Shown piece after piece: positions 16,908-29,543 of a stretch of DNA of 64,000 nt. The DNA lies in the NCBI GenBank assembly GCA_040386235.1, contig JAZKGA010000001.1, forward strand, positions 1,116,001 through 1,180,000, written 5' to 3'. Origin of the DNA: JAZKGA01 sp040386235 (GTDB lineage Bacteria; Pseudomonadota; Alphaproteobacteria; Micavibrionales; Micavibrionaceae). The notes under the pieces are model-generated. The model saw only the letters and a program-made list of their open reading frames with translations, was not told the DNA's origin and did not search any database. Each line of letters begins with the position of its first letter. Positions within the stretch are counted from its first letter, which is position 1. A program made the position numbers and the translations under genes.

Positions 16908-17933
16908 ATGCCCTATACCGAATTGGTAGATATCCTTCACAACTGGTATGCCGCGTCGCGCCGGCAGGCTTTGCCCTGGCGTGCCCCGCCCCAGCATTTA
17001 AACGATCCTTACCACGTCTGGCTGTCAGAAATTATGTTACAGCAGACGACTGTAAAAGCCGTTATCCCGTATTTCTTGAAGTTCACCCACGCATGGCCGC
17101 GCATTGAAGATTTGGCGGCTGCGCCGTTGGAAGATGTCCTGGATAACTGGGCGGGTCTGGGATACTACGCGCGTGCCCGTAACCTGCACAAATGCGCGCA
17201 ATATGTCGTGGCCAATCATGGCGGACGGTTCCCGGAAGCATATGACGCGCTGCTGACCTTACCCGGTATAGGCCCGTACACAGCCGGGGCGATTGCAACA
17301 ATTGCCTTTGGCCGCCCGGCGCCCGTTATGGATGGGAATATCGAGCGTATTGTCGCTCGCCTGTTCTGCATTCAAGAGATGTTGCCGGCGGCCAAACCGA
17401 TTTACCGATCCCATGTGGAACAGATTTTCGCAAATGATATCCAGCATCCAGGCGATATCGCCCAGGCCCTGATGGATATTGGCGCGACCATCTGCACGCC
17501 GACTGCGCCGCAATGTATGCTGTGCCCTTTGCGTTTGCATTGCTGTGCCGCAGATGCAGGCACGATGAACACCTATCCACGTAAGGCGGCGAAAGCCCCA
17601 GTGCCTGAAAAGCACGCCTATGTCTATATTGTTCGGAATGCGCATGGCCAGATCGCAGCGGAAAGACGGGCGGCCAAGGGCTTGCTTGGCGGCATGCTGG
17701 GCCTGCCGACCAGCGATTGGGTCACGATCGATCAACCTTTACCTGATTTAGAACCAGGCGAGGGCGAGGTGGCCCAGGTCCGGCACGTCTTCACCCATTT
17801 TGCCCTGACATTGCATATTGTTGCGGCAGATGCGCATCCAGCCCCCGCGAATGTGGTATGGATGACGATGTCGGCGGATACGTATAAAAAGTTTCCGACA
17901 TTGTTCGCGAAAGTTATAAGATTAATTGCATGA
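16908..17933 (+). CDS. mutY: Adenine DNA glycosylase MutY
   Basis: MutY removes adenine mispaired with 8-oxoguanine. The 341-residue protein has the catalytic Glu41 in SEIMLQQTTV, the helix-hairpin-helix LPGIGPYTAGAI (about 118-129), the catalytic Asp142 in VMDGNIERI, and the iron-sulfur ligands Cys196, Cys203, Cys206 and Cys212. A C-terminal NUDIX-like domain (about 230-340) for 8-oxoguanine recognition follows. There is no clear Shine-Dalgarno sequence before the ATG, and only 15 bp separate it from the divergent DciA-like start. Its stop overlaps the next gene as ATGA. Confidence 0.96.
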   Translation: MPYTELVDILHNWYAASRRQALPWRAPPQHLNDPYHVWLSEIMLQQTTVKAVIPYFLKFTHAWPRIEDLAAAPLEDVLDNWAGLGYYARARNLHKCAQYVVANHGGRFPEAYDALLTLPGIGPYTAGAIATIAFGRPAPVMDGNIERIVARLFCIQEMLPAAKPIYRSHVEQIFANDIQHPGDIAQALMDIGATICTPTAPQCMLCPLRLHCCAADAGTMNTYPRKAAKAPVPEKHAYVYIVRNAHGQIAAERRAAKGLLGGMLGLPTSDWVTIDQPLPDLEPGEGEVAQVRHVFTHFALTLHIVAADAHPAPANVVWMTMSADTYKKFPTLFAKVIRLIA

Positions 17934-18688
17934 GAATCTTCATCCTGACCCTGTTGTCCCTGTTTGTATTCAATCTGCCGGCCATGGCCCAGACCGAAAC
18001 ATATGTCCCGACCACCTGGACAAACCTGGCCCGGGCCATCTGGCATTTTGACGGTGCGGACGCTGCCGCTGTTCCCGCAATCGATACGATGCTACGGATT
18101 ACCGAATGCGGTATTGTGAAGAAATATGCGACCGATGACTTTGCCTGGAATGACATTCGCAGCAGCATGCGTAAGGTGATTGCGACCGGGAAATCGCGCT
18201 GGCCAGCCACCGTGCGGTTTACCCAGGCGGTGAATTTAGAGGCGTATGATTTCGCGTCCTTTTCATTCCCGATCACGGCCGACACCGATTGGGACAAGGT
18301 GACGCGGATGCAGATCGCCGCCAATGATATTCGCCAGGAAAATGCTTGCAGCCTAGACATCAAAGACAGTGATCTGAAGTTGTTGCCAAGTGCCGCCAGC
18401 GTCCGCCTGGATCAAGCCTTTACGTTAAAAACAGTGGGCGTGTTAAAAGAAGTGGCGGAGAAATTCGTCGCGCAATACCCTCAAATGAACGGGGTACGCA
18501 GGGCGTATGTCACGTTTTATGTGACGCTCGATGATCTGCTTGAAATCCGTGACAACGGGAATGACCCATACCAACCGTATATGGCCGAATTCCGTGGCCG
18601 TATCGACAAGATTGAGGTCCACGCGGATTTACAGCGGCAAAAGCCGTTGTTTATTCCCGCCATGCCACCACGGCATTCAGGCTATTGA
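17930..18688 (+). CDS. Secreted protein of unknown function
   Basis: I do not recognise this 252-residue protein. It has a clear signal peptide (residues 1-20, ending AMA), several tryptophans and two cysteines (C60 and C140) that could pair in the periplasm. No membrane helix follows, and the body is mixed helix and strand. It starts inside the mutY stop (ATGA), so it is translated with mutY, but nothing in it suggests DNA repair. It ends 7 bp from ccrM, which converges on it. Confidence 0.7.
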   Translation: MRIFILTLLSLFVFNLPAMAQTETYVPTTWTNLARAIWHFDGADAAAVPAIDTMLRITECGIVKKYATDDFAWNDIRSSMRKVIATGKSRWPATVRFTQAVNLEAYDFASFSFPITADTDWDKVTRMQIAANDIRQENACSLDIKDSDLKLLPSAASVRLDQAFTLKTVGVLKEVAEKFVAQYPQMNGVRRAYVTFYVTLDDLLEIRDNGNDPYQPYMAEFRGRIDKIEVHADLQRQKPLFIPAMPPRHSGY

Positions 18689-18695
18689 TCTGGAT

Positions 18696-19871
<1,176 letters not shown>

Positions 19872-19879
19872 TTATAACC

Positions 19880-19971
19880 GAATCATCGCTGATTTGCCGA
19901 ATCACGTCAATGAAAAATGTAGATTCATCTAAGTGACTCAATATCTTGTGGAATCTATCCACAACAGACTC
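19880..19971. promoter_or_regulatory. Cluster of six GANTC methylation sites upstream of ccrM
   Basis: Six GANTC sites lie in 92 bp: 19880-19884, 19899-19903, 19922-19926, 19935-19939, 19951-19955 and 19967-19971. GANTC is expected about once per 256 bp, so about 0.4 sites would be expected here. The cluster fills the whole gap between ccrM and the end of rnhB. In Caulobacter, GANTC sites in the ccrM leader let methylation state feed back on its transcription; the same is inferred here. Confidence 0.8.
19946..19964. repeat. Inverted repeat with embedded GANTC and near-DnaA box
   Basis: A perfect 7-bp inverted repeat, TTGTGGA then five bases then TCCACAA, encloses the GANTC site at 19951-19955. 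One arm reads CTATCCACA at 19955-19963, one base from the DnaA box consensus. A protein that binds the palindrome would cover the methylation site, so this could be a methylation-sensitive operator. This is inference from arrangement only. Confidence 0.5.
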
Positions 19972-20583
19972 AACATCTAGTCTTTGGCGATCAAAGCCCG
20001 GATGGGCGCATAGCTGTGGCGGTGATGCGGGGTGGGCCCGAGACGCGCTAACGCTTTTTGATGAGCAGGAACGCCATACCCCGCATTCGTGGCCCAGCCG
20101 TAATCAGGGTGGTCGTCGTGCAAACGGGCCATCAGGGCATCGCGCGCCACTTTTGCGATTATGGCTGCTGCTGCGATAGAAACGCTGATGCTGTCGCCCT
20201 TAATAATGGAAAGCGCAGGGCAGGGCAGATTTGGGTTTTCCCGCCCGTCGATCAGGGCGACGACGGGGTGACAGCCATATTGCGCGCACATGGCGTCAAA
20301 GGCGCGGCGCATCGCCAGATGGGTGGCCTGGCGGATATTGATGCTGTCAATCTCAGCGACGCTTGCAGACCCGATACCGTGCAGGCAATGCGCCTGAATA
20401 ACGGTGGCCAGCGCTTCACGTTTGGCTTTGATTAAGACCTTGCTGTCATTGACTTCGGTTAACAGGCCACGCGCCGCCTGGGGAACGATGACGCAGGCAG
20501 CCATAACTGGCCCCGCCCAAGGGCCTCGGCCAACCTCATCAATCCCGCAAACAGAGCCGTTATATCGGTCTTCGTATTGGAAA

Positions 20584-24244
<3,661 letters not shown>

Positions 24245-24267
24245 TCAAATTTGGGGTTGGGCGTGAC

Positions 24268-24552
24268 TTATTCAGCAGCCTGAGCCACCACACCATCGTT
24301 CGCAGGGACGATGTTGATGACGGGACGGTTGTTGCGTGTGCGTGTGAACAGCACGTTGCCGGAGATCAGTGCAAAGATCGTGTGATCTTTGCCCAGGCCA
24401 GCATTTGTGCCTTTCATGTAACGTGTGCCGCGTTGGCGCACGATGATGCTGCCCGCAGTGACGAATTCGCCGCCGTAAGCTTTGACGCCAAGGCGCTGCG
24501 CATTTGAATCGCGACCGTTACGGGAACTACCGCCTGCTTTTTTATGTGCCAT
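24268..24552 (-). CDS. rpmA: 50S ribosomal protein L27
   Basis: L27 lies at the peptidyl-transferase centre. The 94-residue protein begins [20 protein letters not shown] and contains [11 protein letters not shown], both hallmark sequences. There is no N-terminal extension of the Firmicutes type that must be cleaved. It follows rplU after 41 bp, the usual L21-L27 pair, with obgE next. Confidence 0.98.
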   Translation of the reverse strand: MAHKKAGGSSRNGRDSNAQRLGVKAYGGEFVTAGSIIVRQRGTRYMKGTNAGLGKDHTIFALISGNVLFTRTRNNRPVINIVPANDGVVAQAAE

Positions 24553-24593
24553 GTTAAAATCCTTTTATAATCTGTTGTTTCAATATGCGTTTA

Positions 24594-24908
24594 TTAAGCC
24601 GCGCTGATTGCCGTGATGCGCAAAACAGTCATGTTCTGGCGGTGGCCGTTTTTGCGGCGCGAATTCTGGCGACGACGCTTTTTGAAAATAATAACTTTGT
24701 CATTGCGGTCTTGCTTGACGATTTCTGCGGTGACTTTCGCCCCCGAAACCAGCGGGCTGCCCAGCGTGGTTGTTTTGTCATCGCCGATCAGCAGGACCTG
24801 ATCCAGGGTGATTTTGTCACCCTCGTTGGCTTCCAGTTTTTCGACGCGGATTTTGTCGTTGGTCTGCACCTTATATTGTTTTCCGCCTGTACGTATAATC
24901 GCAAACAT
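24594..24908 (-). CDS. rplU: 50S ribosomal protein L21
   Basis: L21 binds 23S rRNA. The 104-residue protein starts [15 protein letters not shown] and carries the [21 protein letters not shown] signature near the C-terminus. It is the first gene of the rplU-rpmA(-obgE) unit. A probable promoter lies 70-100 bases upstream, at 24978-25007. Confidence 0.98.
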   Translation of the reverse strand: MFAIIRTGGKQYKVQTNDKIRVEKLEANEGDKITLDQVLLIGDDKTTTLGSPLVSGAKVTAEIVKQDRNDKVIIFKKRRRQNSRRKNGHRQNMTVLRITAISAA

Positions 24909-24977
24909 TGTTCTGCTGCCTTTTTATTTGTTTAGTGAGTGATGCCATTTAACCCATTTTGAATCAAATGACCACGG

Positions 24978-25007
24978 CTTATACCGCTATCTGGGGATAA
25001 GAGTCAA
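24978..25007 (-). promoter_or_regulatory. Probable sigma-70 promoter of rplU-rpmA
   Basis: The minus strand has TTGACT at 25002-25007 and TATAAG at 24978-24983, separated by 18 bp. Both hexamers match five of six consensus bases. This predicts a start near 24970 and a leader of about 60 bases before rplU. The rest of the 174-bp gap, 24909-25082, shows no gene. Confidence 0.5.
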
Positions 25008-25082
25008 TTGTTTTAGATTCCGCGGCTTGCTTGCGTAAGTCTAAGTGCGTGAAAGGGGCGTTCTGACATATCCGTTCGCCTC

Positions 25083-25823
25083 TTATTTCTTCATGCACGC
25101 GGCCAGTTTGCTTTTGGCCTCTGCGCCGCCGTGCATTTCCAATTCGGCAACGGCCTTACCGTTCATAGTCACCTTGAAAGTGTCCTTGTCCAGCATGTTA
25201 TCAACAAGCAGGGGCATGGTCGGGACGGCAAACAATACGGCACCGAAATCGGCATCAAGCGGCATGTTCATAACATTCGTTGTTTGCGGTGTGCTGCTGG
25301 CCTGTTCCAGGGTCGCTTGCACTTTTCCGGGTGTACTTGGGCTTGGGATATCAGGGCCAATGAAGATAATCGATGCCATAGTTTCGCCCTGTGTCGGCCC
25401 CAATACAAGAAGGGTGACGCCCTTGCGCATGAAAAGCGCGGCACAGGGAAGGCCGGGTGGCGGGTTCTTAATCTCACTGCCCGGATACATCCATTCGCCG
25501 TTCAAATAGGCGGCGCGGCGCGGGTCGGCCATCAAGGCCTCTTGATTCTTAGAAATGGCCGTCAGCATACCGGACATGCCACTGACCATGTCATTTGCTG
25601 CTTCCATCGGCGGGTACGTAGATGAGTCATAGTAATATGGCTCTTCCTCCTCATAATACTCTTCGCCTTGTGGCGGGGTCGCCGCAATATCCATCATGTT
25701 CTGGTGATGCTGCATATTCATCTGGCAAATATTGGGAAGGTCGGAACAGGCTTGTGCCATCGATACCGCGCCTAAAGTTGCGATAAATGTAAATGCGGAT
25801 AATGTGTAACGCAAATAAGCCAT
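25083..25823 (-). CDS. Secreted four-cysteine protein, paralogue A
   Basis: I do not recognise the family. The 246-residue protein has a signal peptide (about 1-25, ending AQA), then CSDLPNIC (C26 and C33), an acidic tyrosine-rich stretch (about 54-65, EEYYEEEEPYYY) and a conserved core from about 110. The core shares YPGSE, ALF.R..V, LLGP or VLGP with G.E, GPDIP, VPTM, DNM and MNGK.VAE with the neighbour at 25845-26588. All four cysteines (26, 33, 127, 243) are kept in both, suggesting two disulfides in the periplasm or outside. AGGAC precedes the ATG. The gene lies 21 bp after its paralogue. Confidence 0.75.
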   Translation of the reverse strand: MAYLRYTLSAFTFIATLGAVSMAQACSDLPNICQMNMQHHQNMMDIAATPPQGEEYYEEEEPYYYDSSTYPPMEAANDMVSGMSGMLTAISKNQEALMADPRRAAYLNGEWMYPGSEIKNPPPGLPCAALFMRKGVTLLVLGPTQGETMASIIFIGPDIPSPSTPGKVQATLEQASSTPQTTNVMNMPLDADFGAVLFAVPTMPLLVDNMLDKDTFKVTMNGKAVAELEMHGGAEAKSKLAACMKK

Positions 25824-25844
25824 AATGATTGTCCTGTCTGGAAT

Positions 25845-26588
25845 TTAGCGTTTCATACAGGTTGTCAGTTGGTTTTTAGCCGCCAGACCACCCGTCCATT
25901 CAATTTCTGCCACGGATTTCCCATTCATAATGACATCAAAGGTTTCTTTTTCATACATATTATCCGTCAGCAATTGCATCGTTGGGACGTAAAAAATCAA
26001 GGATCCAAAAGAGGCGTTAAACGGCATGTGTACGGCCGTCGTATTTTGTGCCGGTCCACCCGATTGTTTCAAGGAAACGGGTACTTTGTTATTAGCCGTG
26101 GTCGGCGGAATATCTGGACTGAAGAACATCATGGATGCTGATTTCTCACCCTTTGGCGGACCTAATAAAGCCAGCCCGACGCTGCGACGGGTAAACAAAG
26201 CGGAGCAGATCATATCGGCAGGGCGAGGATTCAACTCACTGCCTGGATACACCCATTTCCCTGCCAGGAATTCCGGCTTTTGCGCCTCAACCATCATCGC
26301 TTTGTAATCGGCTGCCATGGCCTGAACAATCGCTTTTGCTGAACTGACTTGTTCCGCCATCCCGTCGTCATAAACGTGGGTCGGCTCATAAGGCGCACCG
26401 GCACCATACTCTGCGTTTTGATTTTGCGTGTTCTGAAGCGCGCGTTCCCCTTCCATGCGATCTTCATCAGCGCGGCGCTGGGCTGCCATTGCGCAGATAT
26501 TGGGCAAATCAGCGCAGGCCGATACAGCCTGAGGCAAAAGGAAAGAGGCAAAAGCGACAAAAGCCGTAACTAAGACATAGTGTTTCAT
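25845..26588 (-). CDS. Secreted four-cysteine protein, paralogue B
   Basis: This 247-residue protein is the tandem paralogue of the gene at 25083-25823. The signal peptide (about 1-24) ends VSA before Cys25, which fits either signal peptidase I or a lipobox (VSAC). Then come CADLPNIC (C25, C32), a variable acidic/Gln-rich part, and the shared core with C128 and C244. Blocks in common include YPGSEL, SPDIP, YVPTMQLLTDNM and MNGKSVAEIE. The ATG at 26588 has GAGG 8 bases upstream; the longer frame lacks a signal peptide at its start. No function can be named. Confidence 0.75.
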   Translation of the reverse strand: MKHYVLVTAFVAFASFLLPQAVSACADLPNICAMAAQRRADEDRMEGERALQNTQNQNAEYGAGAPYEPTHVYDDGMAEQVSSAKAIVQAMAADYKAMMVEAQKPEFLAGKWVYPGSELNPRPADMICSALFTRRSVGLALLGPPKGEKSASMMFFSPDIPPTTANNKVPVSLKQSGGPAQNTTAVHMPFNASFGSLIFYVPTMQLLTDNMYEKETFDVIMNGKSVAEIEWTGGLAAKNQLTTCMKR

Positions 26589-26632
26589 GCAAACCTCACC
26601 ATGCCTAGACATGGCGGGTGAAGGCATAAAAG

Positions 26633-27442
26633 TCAAGCCGCGTTATAACACATTGTGGCTAAGTTAAGGGTTGGGGTCGGGGCCGGAATTCGAACCAGCC
26701 TGTCGGTAATCATCCACTCATTTTCTGGTGCCGATAACAGTGTTGCAATTGTCTTGTGCAGGTGCAGGCGTTTGGCGTGAGTATGACGAATATTGTGTAC
26801 GTTCCGGTCTTTCATGCCAACACTTTCACGAAAGCGTGTGTGGTGAATATCCGGGAAACTATCAGGATTAAGTTGATCGTCATGAAGTAAGATCAAACGA
26901 TATTTGTTCTCATGCGTATTTGCCTCAGCCACCAATACTGGAAAAATTTTCAACTCCGGGGGACGCGAATGAGAGTCTTGAAAATAATGCCGTGGATCTT
27001 GAAACAGCTCGCTGACCTTATCAATCAAACCCTTTTTCAGAATAGTCATGATGGCGTCGAAACGTGCGGGGTCATCTATGATATTTTTTAGGTGCATCAA
27101 GACAAGCGGGTTGCCCTGGGTGCATGATTGCCGCGCTTCTTGAAGGCATTTGCTGATCTCTGCCTCAAATTCATTGGGGATCAGTTCACTGAACGGCATT
27201 TCCTGCCGCCACGTACGTATTTCTTGATCGATGAACGGGCGGCGGGTCCTGATATTCGTTTCGCCAGACTGCCAATAAAATGTGCTGTCAATCGTTACCG
27301 TGGCGGTGGACACATGACCGGTTTGCAGTTGCTGTGCGGCACGCCGCGCCTGCCAGTTCCTGTATGCCCAAGTAGCAGCACCCCCCAGAAGCGCGCCAAA
27401 GGCCGCTTCTGCAAATTCTGACGTAAGACTAAATTCAAACAT
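26633..27442 (-). CDS. Membrane-anchored protein of unknown function
   Basis: I do not recognise this 269-residue protein. A single hydrophobic segment (about 8-26, FAEAAFGALLGGAATWAY) is followed by a basic patch (RNWQARRAA), so the remaining 240 residues probably face the cytoplasm. That part is mixed helix and strand with many His, Asp and Arg residues (for example FPDIHHTRFRES and HNIRHTHAKRLHLHK) but no motif I can assign. It is the first gene of a three-gene minus-strand unit with the two secreted paralogues, 44 bp upstream of paralogue B. Confidence 0.6.
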   Translation of the reverse strand: MFEFSLTSEFAEAAFGALLGGAATWAYRNWQARRAAQQLQTGHVSTATVTIDSTFYWQSGETNIRTRRPFIDQEIRTWRQEMPFSELIPNEFEAEISKCLQEARQSCTQGNPLVLMHLKNIIDDPARFDAIMTILKKGLIDKVSELFQDPRHYFQDSHSRPPELKIFPVLVAEANTHENKYRLILLHDDQLNPDSFPDIHHTRFRESVGMKDRNVHNIRHTHAKRLHLHKTIATLLSAPENEWMITDRLVRIPAPTPTLNLATMCYNAA

Positions 27443-27481
27443 GAATATTTATTAACATAATGCACTGATCTGGTCAAGAAA

Positions 27482-27506
27482 GAACCAATGCAAGAAGGAA
27501 CCAATG
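27482..27506. repeat. Direct repeat in the divergent promoter region
   Basis: GAACCAATG occurs at 27482-27490 and again at 27498-27506, 16 bp apart start to start, in the 111-bp gap between a minus-strand membrane protein gene and the plus-strand ferritin-like gene. Spacing of about one and a half helix turns could suit a regulator, but no known binding site is recognised. Confidence 0.35.
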
Positions 27507-27553
27507 ATTAAATGAGCAGTTCGTTATGCATCACCCCCACAAAGGAGTAACCC

Positions 27554-28054
27554 ATGAACGACAAATCACTTGAGACACTTTTCTACGATCATCTGAAGGA
27601 CATTTATTACGCTGAGAAGCAGATCCTGAAGTCATTGCCGAAGATGTCAGCTGCTGCACAGTGCGAAGAATTGACAGCTGCTTTTGATAAGCACCAGGCT
27701 GAAACGGAAGTGCAGATCGAACGTCTGGAACAGGTTTTCCGCTTGATGGGCAAAACGCCCGAAGGCAAACAGTGCCCAGCCATTGACGGTATCCTGAAAG
27801 AAGGCGAAGAGATCATGAAAGAGTTCAAAGGCGTTCCCGCTTTGGATGCTGGCTTAATCGCGTCGGCCCAAGCTGTTGAACACTATGAAATCACACGATA
27901 CGGCACATTGAAATCCTGGGCGGAATGCCTGGGCATGGATGATGCCGCAAGCCTGCTGTCAGACACGCTGGATGAAGAATCGCAAACCGATGAGGATCTG
28001 ACATCATTGGCTGACTCTCATATTAACGACAAAGCGCTTCCACTCGCCGCGTAA
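27554..28054 (+). CDS. YciE/YciF-family ferritin-like protein (DUF892)
   Basis: This 166-residue protein has the DUF892 four-helix-bundle fold. Its N-terminus LETLFYDHLKDIYYAEKQILKSLPKM is the family signature, and the carboxylates and histidines expected at a di-metal site are present (E21 in YAEK, H47 in DKHQAE, E50, E112 with H113 in AVEHYEI, and E142-E143 in LDEES). Members are linked to general stress or osmotic response; the metal chemistry is unproven. A strong AAGGAG precedes the ATG and a strong terminator follows, so it is a single-gene unit. Confidence 0.88.
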   Translation: MNDKSLETLFYDHLKDIYYAEKQILKSLPKMSAAAQCEELTAAFDKHQAETEVQIERLEQVFRLMGKTPEGKQCPAIDGILKEGEEIMKEFKGVPALDAGLIASAQAVEHYEITRYGTLKSWAECLGMDDAASLLSDTLDEESQTDEDLTSLADSHINDKALPLAA

Positions 28055-28075
28055 TTGCAGCAGTGGTAAGAATGG

Positions 28076-28108
28076 GCCCCAGGGATGTAACCATCCTTGG
28101 GGCTTTTT
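28076..28108 (+). terminator. Intrinsic terminator after the ferritin-like gene
   Basis: A 12-bp stem (GCCCCAGGGATG with CATCCTTGGGGC, one G-U pair) with a TAAC loop is followed by five T residues. It lies 22 bases after the stop codon. Confidence 0.9.
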
Positions 28109-28129
28109 CATGATATAAAAGAGATGAAG

Positions 28130-28621
28130 ATGACCCAATGCGAAGCATTTCCCCCTTTGGTTGGCCATGCGCCACACACGCTGATACTGGGCAGTATGCC
28201 GGGTGTAAAATCTTTGCAGGAAAACCGTTATTACGCCCATCCGCAAAATCAGTTCTGGCGGTTGATAGGCGATATCTTTGATATCCCTCTGCCATTACCC
28301 TATGACACACGCGTGATGAAGCTGACGGGGCAGGGGATTGCCGTATGGGATGTCCTGAAAACATGTGAAAGGGCAGGCAGTTTGGATTCCGCGATCCGTA
28401 ATCCGGTCACGAATGATTTCGCTACATTCTTTGCGCGATATCCGAGCATCCAAACGGTGATCTTTAATAATGCGACCGCCGAAACATTATATCGCCGCTA
28501 TGTGTTGCCAACACTCGCTGACAATAATGTGACATATCACCGCCTGCCATCACCCAGCCCGGCTTATGCGGCGATGCCGTACTCCGATAAATTAGCGTGC
28601 TGGAAAAATGTCTTCGGATAA
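28130..28621 (+). CDS. Mismatch-specific uracil-DNA glycosylase family protein (HDG-type)
   Basis: This 163-residue protein belongs to the uracil-DNA glycosylase superfamily branch that acts on G:U/G:T or hypoxanthine. It shows the active-site block LGSMPGVKSLQENRYYAHPQNQFW (N at NQFW) and the second motif LPSPSPAYA. I chose the ATG at 28130, with AGAG six bases ahead; an ATG at 28124 is also possible. The frame starts at a TTG inside the preceding terminator, which is unlikely to be used. It repairs deaminated bases; substrate preference is unknown. Confidence 0.85.
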   Translation: MTQCEAFPPLVGHAPHTLILGSMPGVKSLQENRYYAHPQNQFWRLIGDIFDIPLPLPYDTRVMKLTGQGIAVWDVLKTCERAGSLDSAIRNPVTNDFATFFARYPSIQTVIFNNATAETLYRRYVLPTLADNNVTYHRLPSPSPAYAAMPYSDKLACWKNVFG

Positions 28622-28627
28622 ATTCTG

Positions 28628-29269
28628 TCAAGGGCACCATTGTGGCGCATCACCGTTTTCGATGCGCTTCCGCCAGGTGTCAGGCAGTTGAAATCTGAGA
28701 GAGTGTCCTAAAAGGGCACGTCTATTATCTTGGGCTGCAGGCGTGGCAATATGTGGTGTCATTCCATCAAAAAGGACAAATTCCCAAGGATCAGGCTTCA
28801 CAATACGCGCACCTAATCCCACCGCAGCGTCCATAAACTCTGCGCGAAAAGTCCCAGTAAAGCCCGATACATCGGCAATTCCATATGAAGTCAGGATGGA
28901 AAACATTTCTGGATGTGATGTCAGATCAATAAACTGCGCAGGATCACTGGAAACACACAGAAGACGGGCCGTTACGATATTGTTCGTGAGGTCGTCAAAG
29001 GCGCTTTTCTTGTCTGCATGCAAACAAGAGGTAAACATAGTGTCCCCAGACATCACATAACGAGAGTGAAGATGCATATGTGCGGCTGATAGATATTTGC
29101 CGCCCCACGCCTCAAAAATCTCAACGAGTTTATCGCTTATAGTGTCTAATTCCAGTGGGCATTGGCAAGAGACTGTTGCCGTGGCGTCATCTACCGTTTG
29201 TCTCATGTCTTCATTAAGGCTTAGCAAGCACGTTGCGGGTATACCATGTGCTGTCAGAAGAGTTGTCAT
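28628..29269 (-). CDS. Hypothetical protein with possible Fe(II)/2-oxoglutarate oxygenase residues
   Basis: This 213-residue protein is not clearly assigned. It contains H84-x-D86 (in SCLHADKKS), and about 87 residues later H173 followed ten residues on by Arg183 (in TPHIATPAAQDNRRALL). That HxD...H...R spacing is the metal and co-substrate pattern of Fe(II)/2-oxoglutarate oxygenases, and ARLLCVSSD after the HxD recalls DUF1826 proteins. There is no signal peptide or membrane helix. It converges on the glycosylase gene with a 6-bp gap. Confidence 0.5.
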   Translation of the reverse strand: MTTLLTAHGIPATCLLSLNEDMRQTVDDATATVSCQCPLELDTISDKLVEIFEAWGGKYLSAAHMHLHSRYVMSGDTMFTSCLHADKKSAFDDLTNNIVTARLLCVSSDPAQFIDLTSHPEMFSILTSYGIADVSGFTGTFRAEFMDAAVGLGARIVKPDPWEFVLFDGMTPHIATPAAQDNRRALLGHSLRFQLPDTWRKRIENGDAPQWCP

Positions 29270-29370
29270 GGGATATGCAATACAAAATGATAGAAATTAT
29301 GTCAACCATTTTACGATAGTCATGTTATAAAGAAGTTCATATGGCTTCGTCTCCGCACTCCATTCCTACA

Positions 29371-29400
29371 TAAAAAAACCGCCACGTGGGCGGTCTTTTT
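29371..29400. terminator. Bidirectional intrinsic terminator next to tRNA-Ser
   Basis: ACCGCC and GGCGGT form a 6-bp stem around ACGTG. Seven A residues lie on one side and five T on the other, so it can act on both strands. On the minus strand it ends the tRNA-Ser transcript. Confidence 0.8.
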
Positions 29401-29405
29401 ATAAA

Positions 29406-29495
29406 TGGCGGAAGGGGTGGGATTCGAACCCACGGAGGGCTCGCACCCTCGCTAGTTTTCAAGACTAGTGCCTTAAACCGCTCGGCCACCCTTCC
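29406..29495 (-). tRNA. tRNA-Ser (anticodon TGA)
   Basis: The minus strand folds as a class II tRNA: acceptor GGAAGGG pairs with CCCTTCC, the D arm is GCCGAGCGG, the anticodon loop CTTGAAA gives anticodon TGA, a long variable arm follows, and the T arm is GGGTTCGAATCCC. The discriminator is G and the CCA end is encoded (29406-29408). It reads UCA and wobble UCG codons. A terminator follows directly. Confidence 0.97.
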
Positions 29496-29543
29496 GCTTG
29501 GTCGTATTCGCTAGCAGAGTTTTTTGTTCACGACAAGATATAA

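Noticed and set aside
27497..27525. GGAAC ... CGTT pattern upstream of the ferritin-like gene, resembling a general stress (EcfG) promoter
   Set aside because: The gap between the two elements is 20 bases, while these promoters use 16-17. The match is not good enough to call.
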